This document shows, piece by piece, positions 1 to 8,282 of a stretch of 14,833 nucleotides of DNA. The translations under genes and the position numbers were made by a program. How positions within the stretch are numbered: position 1 is the stretch's first letter; every line of letters begins with the position of its first letter. The notes under the pieces were generated by a model, which was given only the letters and a program-made list of their open reading frames with translations, did no database searches and was not told the DNA's origin. The stretch is from Amoebophrya sp. AT5.2. Taxonomy: Eukaryota > Sar > Dinophyceae > Syndiniales > Amoebophryaceae. Location of the stretch: assembly GCA_005223375.1 (NCBI GenBank), contig RXOD01005308.1, positions 1 to 14,833 of the forward strand, given 5' to 3'.

Positions 1-65
1 CGTTCTCCGTTGCACCTGAACGTGAAACTACGCAAAGGGTTTACGTTCAGGTGCAACGGAGAACG
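1..65. repeat. perfect 23-bp inverted repeat (hairpin)
   Basis: Bases 1-23 are the exact reverse complement of bases 43-65, separated by a 19-base loop (24-42). The arm starts CGTTCTCCGTTGCACC. The left arm begins at the very first base, so it may continue outside the window. A perfect 23-bp foldback is far beyond chance in a window of this size. It could be the end of a small inverted-repeat element, a structured transcript end, or a foldback artefact at a contig edge. No target-site duplication can be judged because the left flank is missing. Confidence 0.85.
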
Positions 66-1591
66 GCTTGGGCACTTACTTTAGAGACGTGTGCGAAGAG
101 TGCCCGTCCGCGCCAAGTAAAGAGGGCACTGCTTGGAGCGAGGGCGCGCTTCGTCTATTAAGCAAATGAGGCACGAAGTGGAACTGTAAAGGAATTTTAT
201 AAAATGGCTTTGCCAAACTCTCCTCACAAATCGAATGAGTATCGACTGAGAAGTTAGATTTTGACCCAGTGGCGGTTACCGAGTAGGACAGAGGGCATAG
301 AAGGGTCTATCAGCGAATGTAGAGTAGGAGGGCGCAAGTTTTGAGAGGGGATAGCGGAACTATACGCAATGAGACGCGGCACTTAAGAGTCGATTGAGAC
401 TAGCAGCAAATATAACGTCAGAAGATGCCTACAGATTTATACCGGTGACACAACTCCGACGCCATTCTGGCGGAGGAGGACGGATGCTCAGGCTCGAGGA
501 CTCCCGAGCACGACATCAGTTCGACACTTGAAAGTAGAAACAAACATACATAAGGTTAAAGCGATTCAAACGCCTCTTACTTGAGATGACACCACTTCGA
601 GGAAGAAAGGTATGCGGCGTAGACAGAGACTCTCCCCGTGTCTCACCGCAAAAATTATGGAACTAAGACTACGAGTAAGGAAAGTGAACCGCTTTAGACA
701 TCATGCGCCGCTTCAAAAGCCGCTAGGAAGCGACATAGTTAGCTGCAGAATGGGTCCGTTGAAAGAGAGAATCTAGTAGGAAATGTTGTACACAGAGATT
801 AGCCAACCGACTCTTTTTAGGCGCCCTCACACTCATTTTTATCGGGAGAGAAGTTTGGCAAAGCACTGCATCAAGAATTGTTTTTTCATGGCATACGTAG
901 CATTCTATTGAGGGGATTTCGAGTCCAAGGGTAAATGGTTTTGGTTCTGACTTTTCTCATCAGAAAAAATCCCTCTTGCTGACGAGAAGTATACGGAATC
1001 ACTGCCGAGTATCGGAGTTAAGTACTGCCGAACTATTTTTATTTTGCACAAGAAATGAATCTGCAGAGAGGCTTAGGGAAACAAAAGTCAGGTTGAGAAC
1101 GTGTGAGATGCCCGCACGGTCGAAGCATCAAAATAAAGCAGCGCGCCGCGGTGTGTCCCCGGTGTTGCAAATGAATCTGTTCAGAGCACTCGTGTTCGGA
1201 GCACTGCTATCAAGCGGGACCAGATCATCTTATGTGAAACGAAAAGGTCGCGATCCGCCACAAATTGGCACTTGTTCGGTGGGAGCCGCTGACGCATCCT
1301 GGGATCATGCATCGACGTTCCACGCTCATGATCCGGCGCAATGCGATTTGATTGAGATGTTCATCCAGATTCATTCATCCTTCGCTCCTTTTTACGCAAT
1401 CGCAAATCTTCATGAGCAAATCGCATCTCGACAACGCAGGGCCTCACTCCATTTATAGTACCTTCTTTTTGTGTCCCTTTCCGGATCGTTGTTTTAGACA
1501 TCGATCTCCAGTATCGTTTTCACCGCTTTCGGTAGCGACAGAAGATTCAAATGTTTTGATAGAAGTGTTAGACAGAAACAAAACGAAGAAG
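66..1591. other. noncoding upstream region of SLU7
   Basis: I see no supported gene here on either strand. The stretch is less GC-rich than the exons and has frequent stops in all frames up to about 970. The open frame at 976-1458 begins at a TTG and has no coding-like composition. The SLU7 frame is open upstream of 1592 and contains an ATG at 1412, but the residues it would add resemble no SLU7 sequence. The last 130 bases contain a pyrimidine-rich tract ending in TTTTAG at 1497, a likely splice acceptor in the 5' leader. Confidence 0.6.
1461..1497 (+). promoter_or_regulatory. candidate splice acceptor in the SLU7 5' leader
   Basis: A long T/C-rich run (CTTCTTTTTGTGTCCC and onward) ends in GTTTTAG at 1491-1497, 95 bases before the SLU7 start codon. 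It has the form of a 3' splice site. It could receive either an upstream 5'UTR exon or, if the organism is a dinoflagellate relative, a trans-spliced leader. There is no transcript evidence, so this is an inference from the motif only. Confidence 0.35.
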
Positions 1592-4070
1592 ATGGCTTCC
1601 AGTACCGTTCTGGCCGCGACCACTGCGGCGCAGCCGGGCACCGTGAACGCCCGGCAGGAGCAGGAGAAGCGTGCGGCCGGAAAAGCCGCACCCGAGATCG
1701 ACCAAGAGACGGGCCAGATGATCAACCCGCACAATCCGTCTTTCATTACGAACGCTCCGTGGTACCTTGCGCAGGAGGGGAGTTCGCTGAAGCATCAGAA
1801 GAACTGGAAAAATTCAAGACTGACGGGCGGGCCGGACGTTGGCTCGTCCATGGACCATTGGTACCAGCGCGGCACAAAGGGCGACGTAAAGACGAAATTC
1901 GTGAAGGGCGCGTGCCGAAACTGCGGGGCGCTGACGCACACGGAAAAAGACTGCACGGAGCGGCCCAGGGCGAAAAAGGCGCAGTTCACCGGGGAGGACC
2001 TGGCGCCAGACGAATTCGTGGCGGGGGACGAGTATTGCGAGCTTTCTGCGCGATTTTTTCTCGCTTTGCGTGGATGTTGAAGTCTTGTGAACACTCATAT
2101 ATCAATTGCATGACAGAAGGCGCATTTTAAATTTGGTGCCGATTAGGTAGATTCCATCGATGCCTTCATTCTTTTGTTCACGATCGGAACACACCAGCCT
2201 CCAGTTCGACTGGGCGACGAAGCGGGACCGATGGAATGGATTTCAGGCGAACGACTACACCCGCGACGTTGTTGAGCAGCACGCCCTGCGCGAGGAGGTG
2301 AAGCAGCGCAAGCGCGAGAAGGAGCAGAAGCAGGCGCTCGCCCAGAAGAAGCTGAAGAAGAAGCAGAAGGAGGAACGGCGGCTGAAGCGGCAGCTCGAAA
2401 ACGGCGGCGGATCCGATCGGCAGCAGCAGGACCCTCGGAAGCAGGACGGCGATAGCGACAGCGATTCCGACTACGACAGCGACCTGGACTCGGACGGCGG
2501 GGACCGGCAGAAGGGGTTCGAGAATGACGGCACCATGAGCACCAAGGACAACCGGGAGCGGAGCACCACGCGGAACTTGCGGATCCGCGAGGACACGGCC
2601 AAGTACCTCCTGAACCTGGACGTGAACTCCGCGTACTATGACCCGAAGTCGCGGGCGATGCGTGCGAACCCGTTCGACGGGCTCGGTGAGGACGAGCAGG
2701 GCTTCTACCGGGGCGACAACTTCGTGCGGTCCACCGGCGAGGCGCCCGAGGTGATCGCGCGGCAGGCCTTCACGTGGGAGGCGTACAAACACGGCGTGCA
2801 AGAAATCCACGACCAGGCCGCGCCCACGCAGGCCGCGCGGATGCACGAAGAATACAAGAAGAGAAAGGAGGAACAGAAGCACGCGAAGCGCAACGCGCTG
2901 CTGGACAAGTACGGGGGGCGGGAGCATTTGGACATGAATCCGGCCCTGATCTTCGCGCAGACGAGCGACTACCAAGAATACAGCCGCAGCGGCCGGGTGC
3001 TGATGGAGCGGAAGCGAACCCTACTGAAAAGCGCGTACGACGAGGACGTACTGGAGGGGAGCCACACAAGCGTGTGGGGGAGCTGGTTCGACATAAGCAC
3101 CGGGAAGTGGGGCTTCGCCTGCTGCAGAAGCGCGAACCGGATGGACACCGACTGCAAAGGACTACCCTTGGAGGTACAAAACGCGTTGGCAGCAGCGGCG
3201 GCCGAGGTAAAAGCCGCGGCCGTGGAAGATGCGAAAACAACGGGGGAAACCGCAGCCGCAGCTGCGGAACCAAAAGGAGTTGTGCTCGCGATAGAAGCGG
3301 GTCTAGGGGCCGCGGGCGGCAAACTGCCGCCGATCGTGGAGGGCAGTGAGGAGGAAGAAAATGAGCAGGAGGCAGCGCTGGGGAAGTTTCGGGGGGAGAA
3401 ACGAAACGACGCCGCCGCCAAGCAGAGCAGCGTCGTTGCAGTGGCGGCAGCAGCAAGTAGAGACGATCACGACGTGATCATCTGCCAGCCCGTACCGCCC
3501 GCGAGAGTGGTCATCGAGCCGCCCCCGCCCGTCGAGGACCTGCCGGCATCGACGGAGGCGGACGGCGGACTCTCGTTTTTCGCAAAAGACAGCCCTGTCG
3601 CTGCTACAGCTACTACGAAGGCCAAGAAGGAGGAACACAAGAAAGCCCCGAAGCCGAACAAGCGCAAGCGCGACACCTCCTCGAGTTCGTCGTCAAGCAG
3701 CTCTTCCTCGGACTCGGATTCTGGTTCCTCCCGCTCTTCGTCAGACTCCGAGGACCGCAGGAAGAAGTCGAAAAAGACCGCTAAGAAGAAGAATGCTAAA
3801 AGGAAAAACTCGTCTGATTCCTCGGGTAGTAGTAGTTCGGAGGATAAGAAGAAGAAGAAGAGGGGCCGTTCGAAAATGCCGCGCAAGAAGCAGAAGAAGG
3901 AAGAGTCTGGGCCTGGTGAGGTGGCCATTTCCATACCTGGGGGGATCAAGACAAAGCGCCTGGAAGCGAAGAGCGGAATTCAGAGCGGACTTGGGGTCAA
4001 CGAAGACGAGATGGACGAGTACCGCAAAACGAACCTGCGCGCAGCGGACCCGATGGCGCATCTCATGTAA
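1592..4070 (+). CDS. SLU7: pre-mRNA-splicing factor SLU7 (two exons: 1592-2031 and 2198-4070)
   Basis: SLU7 acts in the nucleus in the second catalytic step of splicing, where it helps 3' splice-site choice. The joined product is 770 residues. Residues about 47-60 read INPHNPSF..NAPWYL, the family's N-terminal signature. A CCHC zinc knuckle lies at 108-121 (C108, C111, H116, C121), followed by ERPR and FTGEDLAPDE. After the intron come KRDRWNG, NLRIREDTAKYL, NSAYYDPKSRAMR, YGGREHLD, YSRSGRV and WGSWFDISTGKWGFACC, all SLU7 hallmarks (core about 265-450). The end, DEYRKTNLRAADPMAHLM, matches the family's conserved C-terminus. The start at 1592 (GAAGATGGC) was chosen because conserved sequence follows soon after. 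The protein is longer than the human one (about 586 residues) because of a Glu/Lys- and Asp-rich segment near 175-260, an Ala-rich stretch near 475-590, and a poly-Ser plus Lys/Arg-rich block near 640-715. Confidence 0.95.
2032..2197 (+). other. spliceosomal intron in SLU7 (166 nt, phase 2)
   Basis: The exon 1 frame runs through DEFVAGD and then loses SLU7 similarity, and stops at 2078-2080. Similarity resumes at LQFDWATKRDRWNG in a different frame. A donor GTATTG at 2032 and an acceptor ACACCAG ending at 2197 join the two exactly in phase: GA from exon 1 plus C from exon 2 gives Asp147. The intron is clearly AT-richer than the exons and has a T-rich tract at 2163-2179 before the acceptor. 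A second AG seven bases downstream (2203-2204) would need a different donor to stay in frame, so I favour 2197. Confidence 0.78.
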
Positions 4071-4536
4071 CGATGGGTCAGAAACAAAAACAGCGACAGT
4101 ACGACTTGTATCAGCCGCTTGTGGCTTCCACATTTGAGGCGGAGGAGGACGATGTCATACGTGTAAAAGAAGCATTCATTCCTTGTACGTCGAGGCCCAT
4201 CGATTCACCAGAGGTCGCCTCTGGCCGTTCCATGCAGTTCTGGCATAAGATCTATTCGTTGCATTCGATCGTTTCTCTGCGCGTTCGGCAGCATGTGGCG
4301 TTCACCGCTTCACAAGTCGTGGGTCGAACAGTGCTCGCGTCGGGATCGGCAAATTCACGTTTCATTGCCGTGGCAGCACTGTTGTATACTTCGTGTCGTC
4401 CACAAGAAGAGTTTTTCTCGTGATGCGCCTGTCGCTTTCTATAGCTTCATCGTCGTTGCAATTGCATTGCAGCCTACAACGCCTGCTGCATCGATTTGGG
4501 CGAACGGGTTGAATAAAAAATTTTAAACAAACAAAA
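4071..4536. other. spacer between SLU7 and the 1085-residue gene
   Basis: No supported gene. An ATG-initiated open frame begins at 4073, two bases after the SLU7 stop, and runs to 4423, but its product has no recognisable motif, so this is probably the SLU7 3'UTR. A candidate acceptor, TTGCATTGCAG ending at 4472, precedes the next start codon by 64 bases. The final bases before the ATG are strongly A/T-rich (AATAAAAAATTTTAAACAAA), a typical leader context. Confidence 0.5.
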
Positions 4537-7500
4537 ATGTCCTCTTCCTCCGATCTGCATCTGCACGACGTCCAGCCAGAGGTTGTTCTTCGCGCGGGCA
4601 TTAGCCTGCTTGCCTCCCACCTGCTTCCCGACCCCGCCAAAAATGGCAGCGGAACTGATGAAGAAAACCCCCTCCTCAGCACCCTCACTACTTTTCCCAA
4701 GCGGCCGAACGGGTGCGACGCCATGCTCCACGCGCCGTGGTTCAAGCGGATGCTGAGTGCCAGGACCTCGGACGGCACCCGGACCGATATCCTCACCGTG
4801 CCCGCGTCGGACGTGTCCTACGCACAGGGGGACGTGAAATACCTAAACCTTGTACAGCTGTTGACGCTGCGCGTCAGCAACCACGTGGAGACGCAGTCAG
4901 ACTTCTACTCGGCACACCGGAACTTCTTGGCCATCGTGGAGGAACGTCTGCTGGTGGTGCTGGGGGAGTGGCTCGCTGCGGAGGTGATGGCGAACGACCG
5001 GGGCGGAGGAGTAGGAGTAGGAGTTGAGGATGAAGATGTTGTTGACTCAGTGACTGTCGAGGCGAAGATGTTGAAGCGACCGTCGGGCAGCTCGGACGGG
5101 AGCGCATGCAGCTTGCCGGGAGAAGGGTTGGCGTTCGGGCTTGAGCGAGATGAGAAAAAAGACGGAACGAAAACGACAACCGCCGGCGACAGCAGCAGCG
5201 GAGCAGAAGGGTCGGCAGACGAGAGCGAGGCGGATGCGGCAGTGGAAGAACGAAATGCTGATGAAGTTCTTGAGAACGGCGTTTTATCGAAGGAAGGACC
5301 TGCTCCACTACGCGACAGTCTGGCTCTTCCGCATCCCGCGGAAGCGGAAAATAACGGGCAACCGAGAACACACGGGCGCACTTCTTCGACGTCTTCCAGT
5401 CTACTTTCACGAAATCGCATGCCGCCGGCTCAGAAAAACAGCATCTGCTCCTTTGTGTCGGAGTTTCAGGGGCGGTCGCTGATCAAGGGCAGCGAAGCGT
5501 TTGAACGCAGTAGTAGTCACTACCGGGTCCTCGGACTCAAGGCAGTTATGTACAGTGGCTGCTGTGCGGTTTTGGAGAACGAGAAAAGGGACGCAGTAGA
5601 CGTTCTACACCGCACCGTGCCGCACTGGTTTTGTTTCGAAATACCGCCCGAGGAGGATGTCGTGTTTGAGAAAAAGGGCTCGCGGTTTTCCTTCGCGGTG
5701 TTTAGTCCGAACAAGAAGAAAAGGTCGCTGGAAATGGCTTTGGAGCAAGGGTCGCCGGAGGGAGAAAACTCCGATTGTTCCGGGAGAGGGACGAGCCACT
5801 TCCGGTTTGGCAGGGAGTCGACGTCGGCTTTACCTTTGCCTGGCGGCAGTGCATCTTCTCTTCGACTCACGGAGTACAATGGAGATCATGAAACAGGTCG
5901 CGAAAGTTGCTTCGCTCGCGAGAGCTGCACGTCTACGGCGTCGCTGGTCGTGACCGACGAAGAGGACAGTGAGACTGTTGAGCACCTTCCGCAGCAGGGC
6001 TTCTTCTTCTACGACGCGAGGCGTTGCAGTGGGTTTTGGAAGCCCCCCACGGCGACCACGCCAGTCGCGGTTGTGCGGGAGCAGAACGTCGCGCAGGGGC
6101 TCCGCATGCTCCGCTGGGACGTCGTTATTTTCTCCAACAGAGAGTTGGAGTCGAAACCGAAAACACAAAACACTTGGGGCGAGCAGCTCGCGCTGAACGC
6201 GAAGTCGCTGCGGTACGGCAAGAGGCTGCAGCTGCAGTTCCAGAATGAGCTGGTGGCGCGGATGTCGACGATTTGTGGGGAAAAAAGGAGGGAGGAGGAG
6301 GTTTTCGACAACAGCAAGTACGACCGCGTCCGCGGCGACCAGGTGGCGGGCGTCGTGCACCTCTCCGGGGCGGGGAACCTGGCCGCGCTGCTCGCGAAGG
6401 AACAGAACGGAGTGCTCACGCCGCGGGACCGCAGTGATAGTAGTGTTGCGGGACGAGCAGTAGCAGTTACACTAGCTGGTGAGCAAGAGCGAGAGCAACC
6501 ACCGGCACCAGACGGAGCAACGACGCAAGACAACTTCCACGACTGCCCCTCCCCGACGGCAGCGGAGAGCTCGGACGAGCGGCAAGAGCGGCGCTCGCGC
6601 GAGCTGAAGAGCTCCGCCTCGTTCGAGGAGATGGTGCTCACAGGGCCCTTGCGCAAGTCGCACGAGGAAGGCAAGCTGAGTCCGGCCGGAGCGATAAGTC
6701 CGGAGAACATCAGTGCGCGCTTGAGCGGAGCACGCCCGAGCGGCACTGATCCGAGTGGCACTGTTGCGAGCAGCGGCCGACTGTCGGCCACGGGCCGGTC
6801 CTCGAGCTCGTCGTCGGGGCCGGCGTGTGGTGTCGCAAGTGGTCGGGAAGGAGAGGGAGTCGGGCGGGAGAGGCTGGACGATTCGGCGGGGGGCGTTCAC
6901 GCGAAGGGAACAGTGCCGTCGGGGGCGATGCGGCAAAGCGCGTCTGCAGATCGCTTTGAGTACAGCGGGCGGAAGAGCAAGAGCCGGCTGAGCCAGCTCT
7001 TCTCGCAGGTGCGGTCGAGCCTACGGCGCTCCGAAAAGGATTCAACTCCAACAGCGTCTCCAACAGCGACGGAAACTTCAACAGCGACGGGTCCTTCCCT
7101 CGACCTCGCTGCGGCGGATCCTGATATGCCTTACGAGAGCTGTCGCGACGAGGAAAGCCCGAAGAAGGCGAATCCTTTCTTGAAGAAACCACCAGCTGGG
7201 ACCACGACTGCTGCGGCTACCGCCCCCCAGCGCAAGAACGTGTTTCAACCGAGCAGCCGTTCTTTTCGGCGGATCCCGTCGCGGGGCCCATCGTCCTCGC
7301 GTCTGGTCGGAGCGGGGCGGCGCACAACGGGCATGCTGCCGCCAAGACCCGTGTCGCCCACGTTTGGAACCGCCGGTCTCCAAAATGCTCGGCCTCCACT
7401 TCCCGCTGTACGCGCGACCAGCACTGGAATCGGCAACGGGAGCCATGGCAGGGATGAAGTTGTAGAGAGGGATGAAGACGACGAGCGCGAGCTGGAGCGG

Positions 7501-7794
7501 AGACGCGAACTCCGCGCGCTGTTGAAGCCACCAGGCGCCACGGGCACCGCAGCGCTGTTCGGGAGCGAGCGCGGGGCGCCAGGGAGCTGGGGTAGGAACG
7601 AGGGGGTGGCCGCCGGGGTAGGTGGAACGAGGGGAAAGTGCTCGAAGTCGCGATCCCGGAGCGCGGTGCGAAAAGCGGTGAAGAGCATCGTGAGCACTGC
7701 GCAGGTACGAACTGTGGAGTCGAAGCGGCAGACGGTCTCCGCGAAAAACAAGCTGGCACTGCGGTACTTGCGCAGCATCGGCTGCGCAGAATAA
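4537..7794 (+). CDS. uncharacterised Ser-rich protein, 1085 residues
   Basis: I do not recognise this protein. It is one uninterrupted frame starting at an ATG in an A-rich context (CAAAAATGTC). Three less degenerate segments may be folded: about 1-155 (hydrophobic helices such as VLRAGISLLASHLLP and YLNLVQLLTLRVSNHVE); about 325-400, containing SHYRVLGLKAVMYSGCCAVL and PHWFCFEIPPEEDVVF; and about 485-620, containing GFFFYDARRCSGFW, LRMLRWDVVIFSNRELE and VAGVVHLSGAGNLAALL. These are separated by acidic, Ser/Gly/Glu-rich linkers. Residues about 728-756 carry a degenerate Ser-Gly repeat (SGARPSG, TDPSGT, ASSGRLS). The last 55 residues are basic (KSRSRSAVRKAVKS). No signal peptide or clear membrane segment is visible. 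Probable roles cannot be stated; a scaffold or regulatory protein with disordered linkers would fit. Length and sustained GC-rich codon use argue that it is real. Confidence 0.7.
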   Translation: MSSSSDLHLHDVQPEVVLRAGISLLASHLLPDPAKNGSGTDEENPLLSTLTTFPKRPNGCDAMLHAPWFKRMLSARTSDGTRTDILTVPASDVSYAQGDVKYLNLVQLLTLRVSNHVETQSDFYSAHRNFLAIVEERLLVVLGEWLAAEVMANDRGGGVGVGVEDEDVVDSVTVEAKMLKRPSGSSDGSACSLPGEGLAFGLERDEKKDGTKTTTAGDSSSGAEGSADESEADAAVEERNADEVLENGVLSKEGPAPLRDSLALPHPAEAENNGQPRTHGRTSSTSSSLLSRNRMPPAQKNSICSFVSEFQGRSLIKGSEAFERSSSHYRVLGLKAVMYSGCCAVLENEKRDAVDVLHRTVPHWFCFEIPPEEDVVFEKKGSRFSFAVFSPNKKKRSLEMALEQGSPEGENSDCSGRGTSHFRFGRESTSALPLPGGSASSLRLTEYNGDHETGRESCFARESCTSTASLVVTDEEDSETVEHLPQQGFFFYDARRCSGFWKPPTATTPVAVVREQNVAQGLRMLRWDVVIFSNRELESKPKTQNTWGEQLALNAKSLRYGKRLQLQFQNELVARMSTICGEKRREEEVFDNSKYDRVRGDQVAGVVHLSGAGNLAALLAKEQNGVLTPRDRSDSSVAGRAVAVTLAGEQEREQPPAPDGATTQDNFHDCPSPTAAESSDERQERRSRELKSSASFEEMVLTGPLRKSHEEGKLSPAGAISPENISARLSGARPSGTDPSGTVASSGRLSATGRSSSSSSGPACGVASGREGEGVGRERLDDSAGGVHAKGTVPSGAMRQSASADRFEYSGRKSKSRLSQLFSQVRSSLRRSEKDSTPTASPTATETSTATGPSLDLAAADPDMPYESCRDEESPKKANPFLKKPPAGTTTAAATAPQRKNVFQPSSRSFRRIPSRGPSSSRLVGAGRRTTGMLPPRPVSPTFGTAGLQNARPPLPAVRATSTGIGNGSHGRDEVVERDEDDERELERRRELRALLKPPGATGTAALFGSERGAPGSWGRNEGVAAGVGGTRGKCSKSRSRSAVRKAVKSIVSTAQVRTVESKRQTVSAKNKLALRYLRSIGCAE

Positions 7795-8282
7795 GTAGGC
7801 GCCTGCTGTTCGTGGTTTGTGGAGCACGACAGGATGGTGGGAGGTAGGCTGCGTGTCGTGCGGGGGAATGTAAAGATACTTTTTGCAGATGAGCCTATGG
7901 TATGAATACTTTCGCAGGGACCGGGGGAGCGATGGATGATGCAGTTTTGTGCGGGCACTCGAGCTGGAAAAGCCAGATGAATCTCGCCAAACTCAGTGCC
8001 TCGCCAAACACATGATCGCTGCAGGAAAGGCTGATGCGGAATTCGAATACCACTGGCGACCCGTAGTTGAAATTTTGATCAGGATTTGGTCAAAACAAGA
8101 AACGATTCTTGTTGCTGCAGCTGGGAGTTCGTGGAGAGTAGAAAATCCTCGTTCATGATGAGTTGGGATTCGGTTTCGGATTGATTCGTCGCGCGCAACC
8201 TCGTCCCAATCGGAGTTGTGTCCTGACGTCATATGTAATTTGCCTCAGTCCAGCCAGCAGCTCATTCTCTCCATCAGCTCAG
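7795..8282. other. spacer before the split methyltransferase gene
   Basis: No supported gene. The stretch contains a short direct repeat, CTCGCCAAAC, at about 7983 and 8001. The frame of the next gene is open back to 8142 but has no ATG before 8283. The last 30 bases are pyrimidine-rich and end CCATCAGCTCAG directly before the ATG, so the leader could be very short if that AG is a splice acceptor. Confidence 0.5.
8253..8282 (+). promoter_or_regulatory. candidate splice acceptor abutting the start codon
   Basis: A C/T-rich tract (CTCATTCTCTCCATCAG, then CTCAG) ends immediately before ATG 8283. Two AG dinucleotides, at 8276-8277 and 8281-8282, could serve as 3' splice sites for a cis- or trans-spliced leader. 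This is based on the motif only. Confidence 0.3.

Noticed and set aside
950..990. Imperfect hairpin ACTTTTCTCATCAG / CTGACGAGAAGT
   Set aside because: It needs two unpaired bases and a mismatch over 14 bases, and such foldbacks are common by chance at this length.
976..1458. 160-codon open frame upstream of SLU7
   Set aside because: It begins at TTG, not ATG, has no recognisable motif and lies in the AT-richer leader region.
2178..2975. 265-codon reverse-strand frame rich in Leu and Val
   Set aside because: It is the antisense of the Lys/Glu/Gln-rich part of SLU7, which automatically gives Leu-rich text. The + strand frame has clear SLU7 homology.
4073..4423. 116-codon ATG frame directly after the SLU7 stop
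   Set aside because: It has no motif, no GC-rich codon bias, and sits where the SLU7 3'UTR must be.
4905..5420. Overlapping reverse-strand frames of 171-178 codons inside the orphan gene
   Set aside because: They are Ser/Arg/Pro-rich shadows of the GC-rich + strand frame and have no start context or motif of their own.
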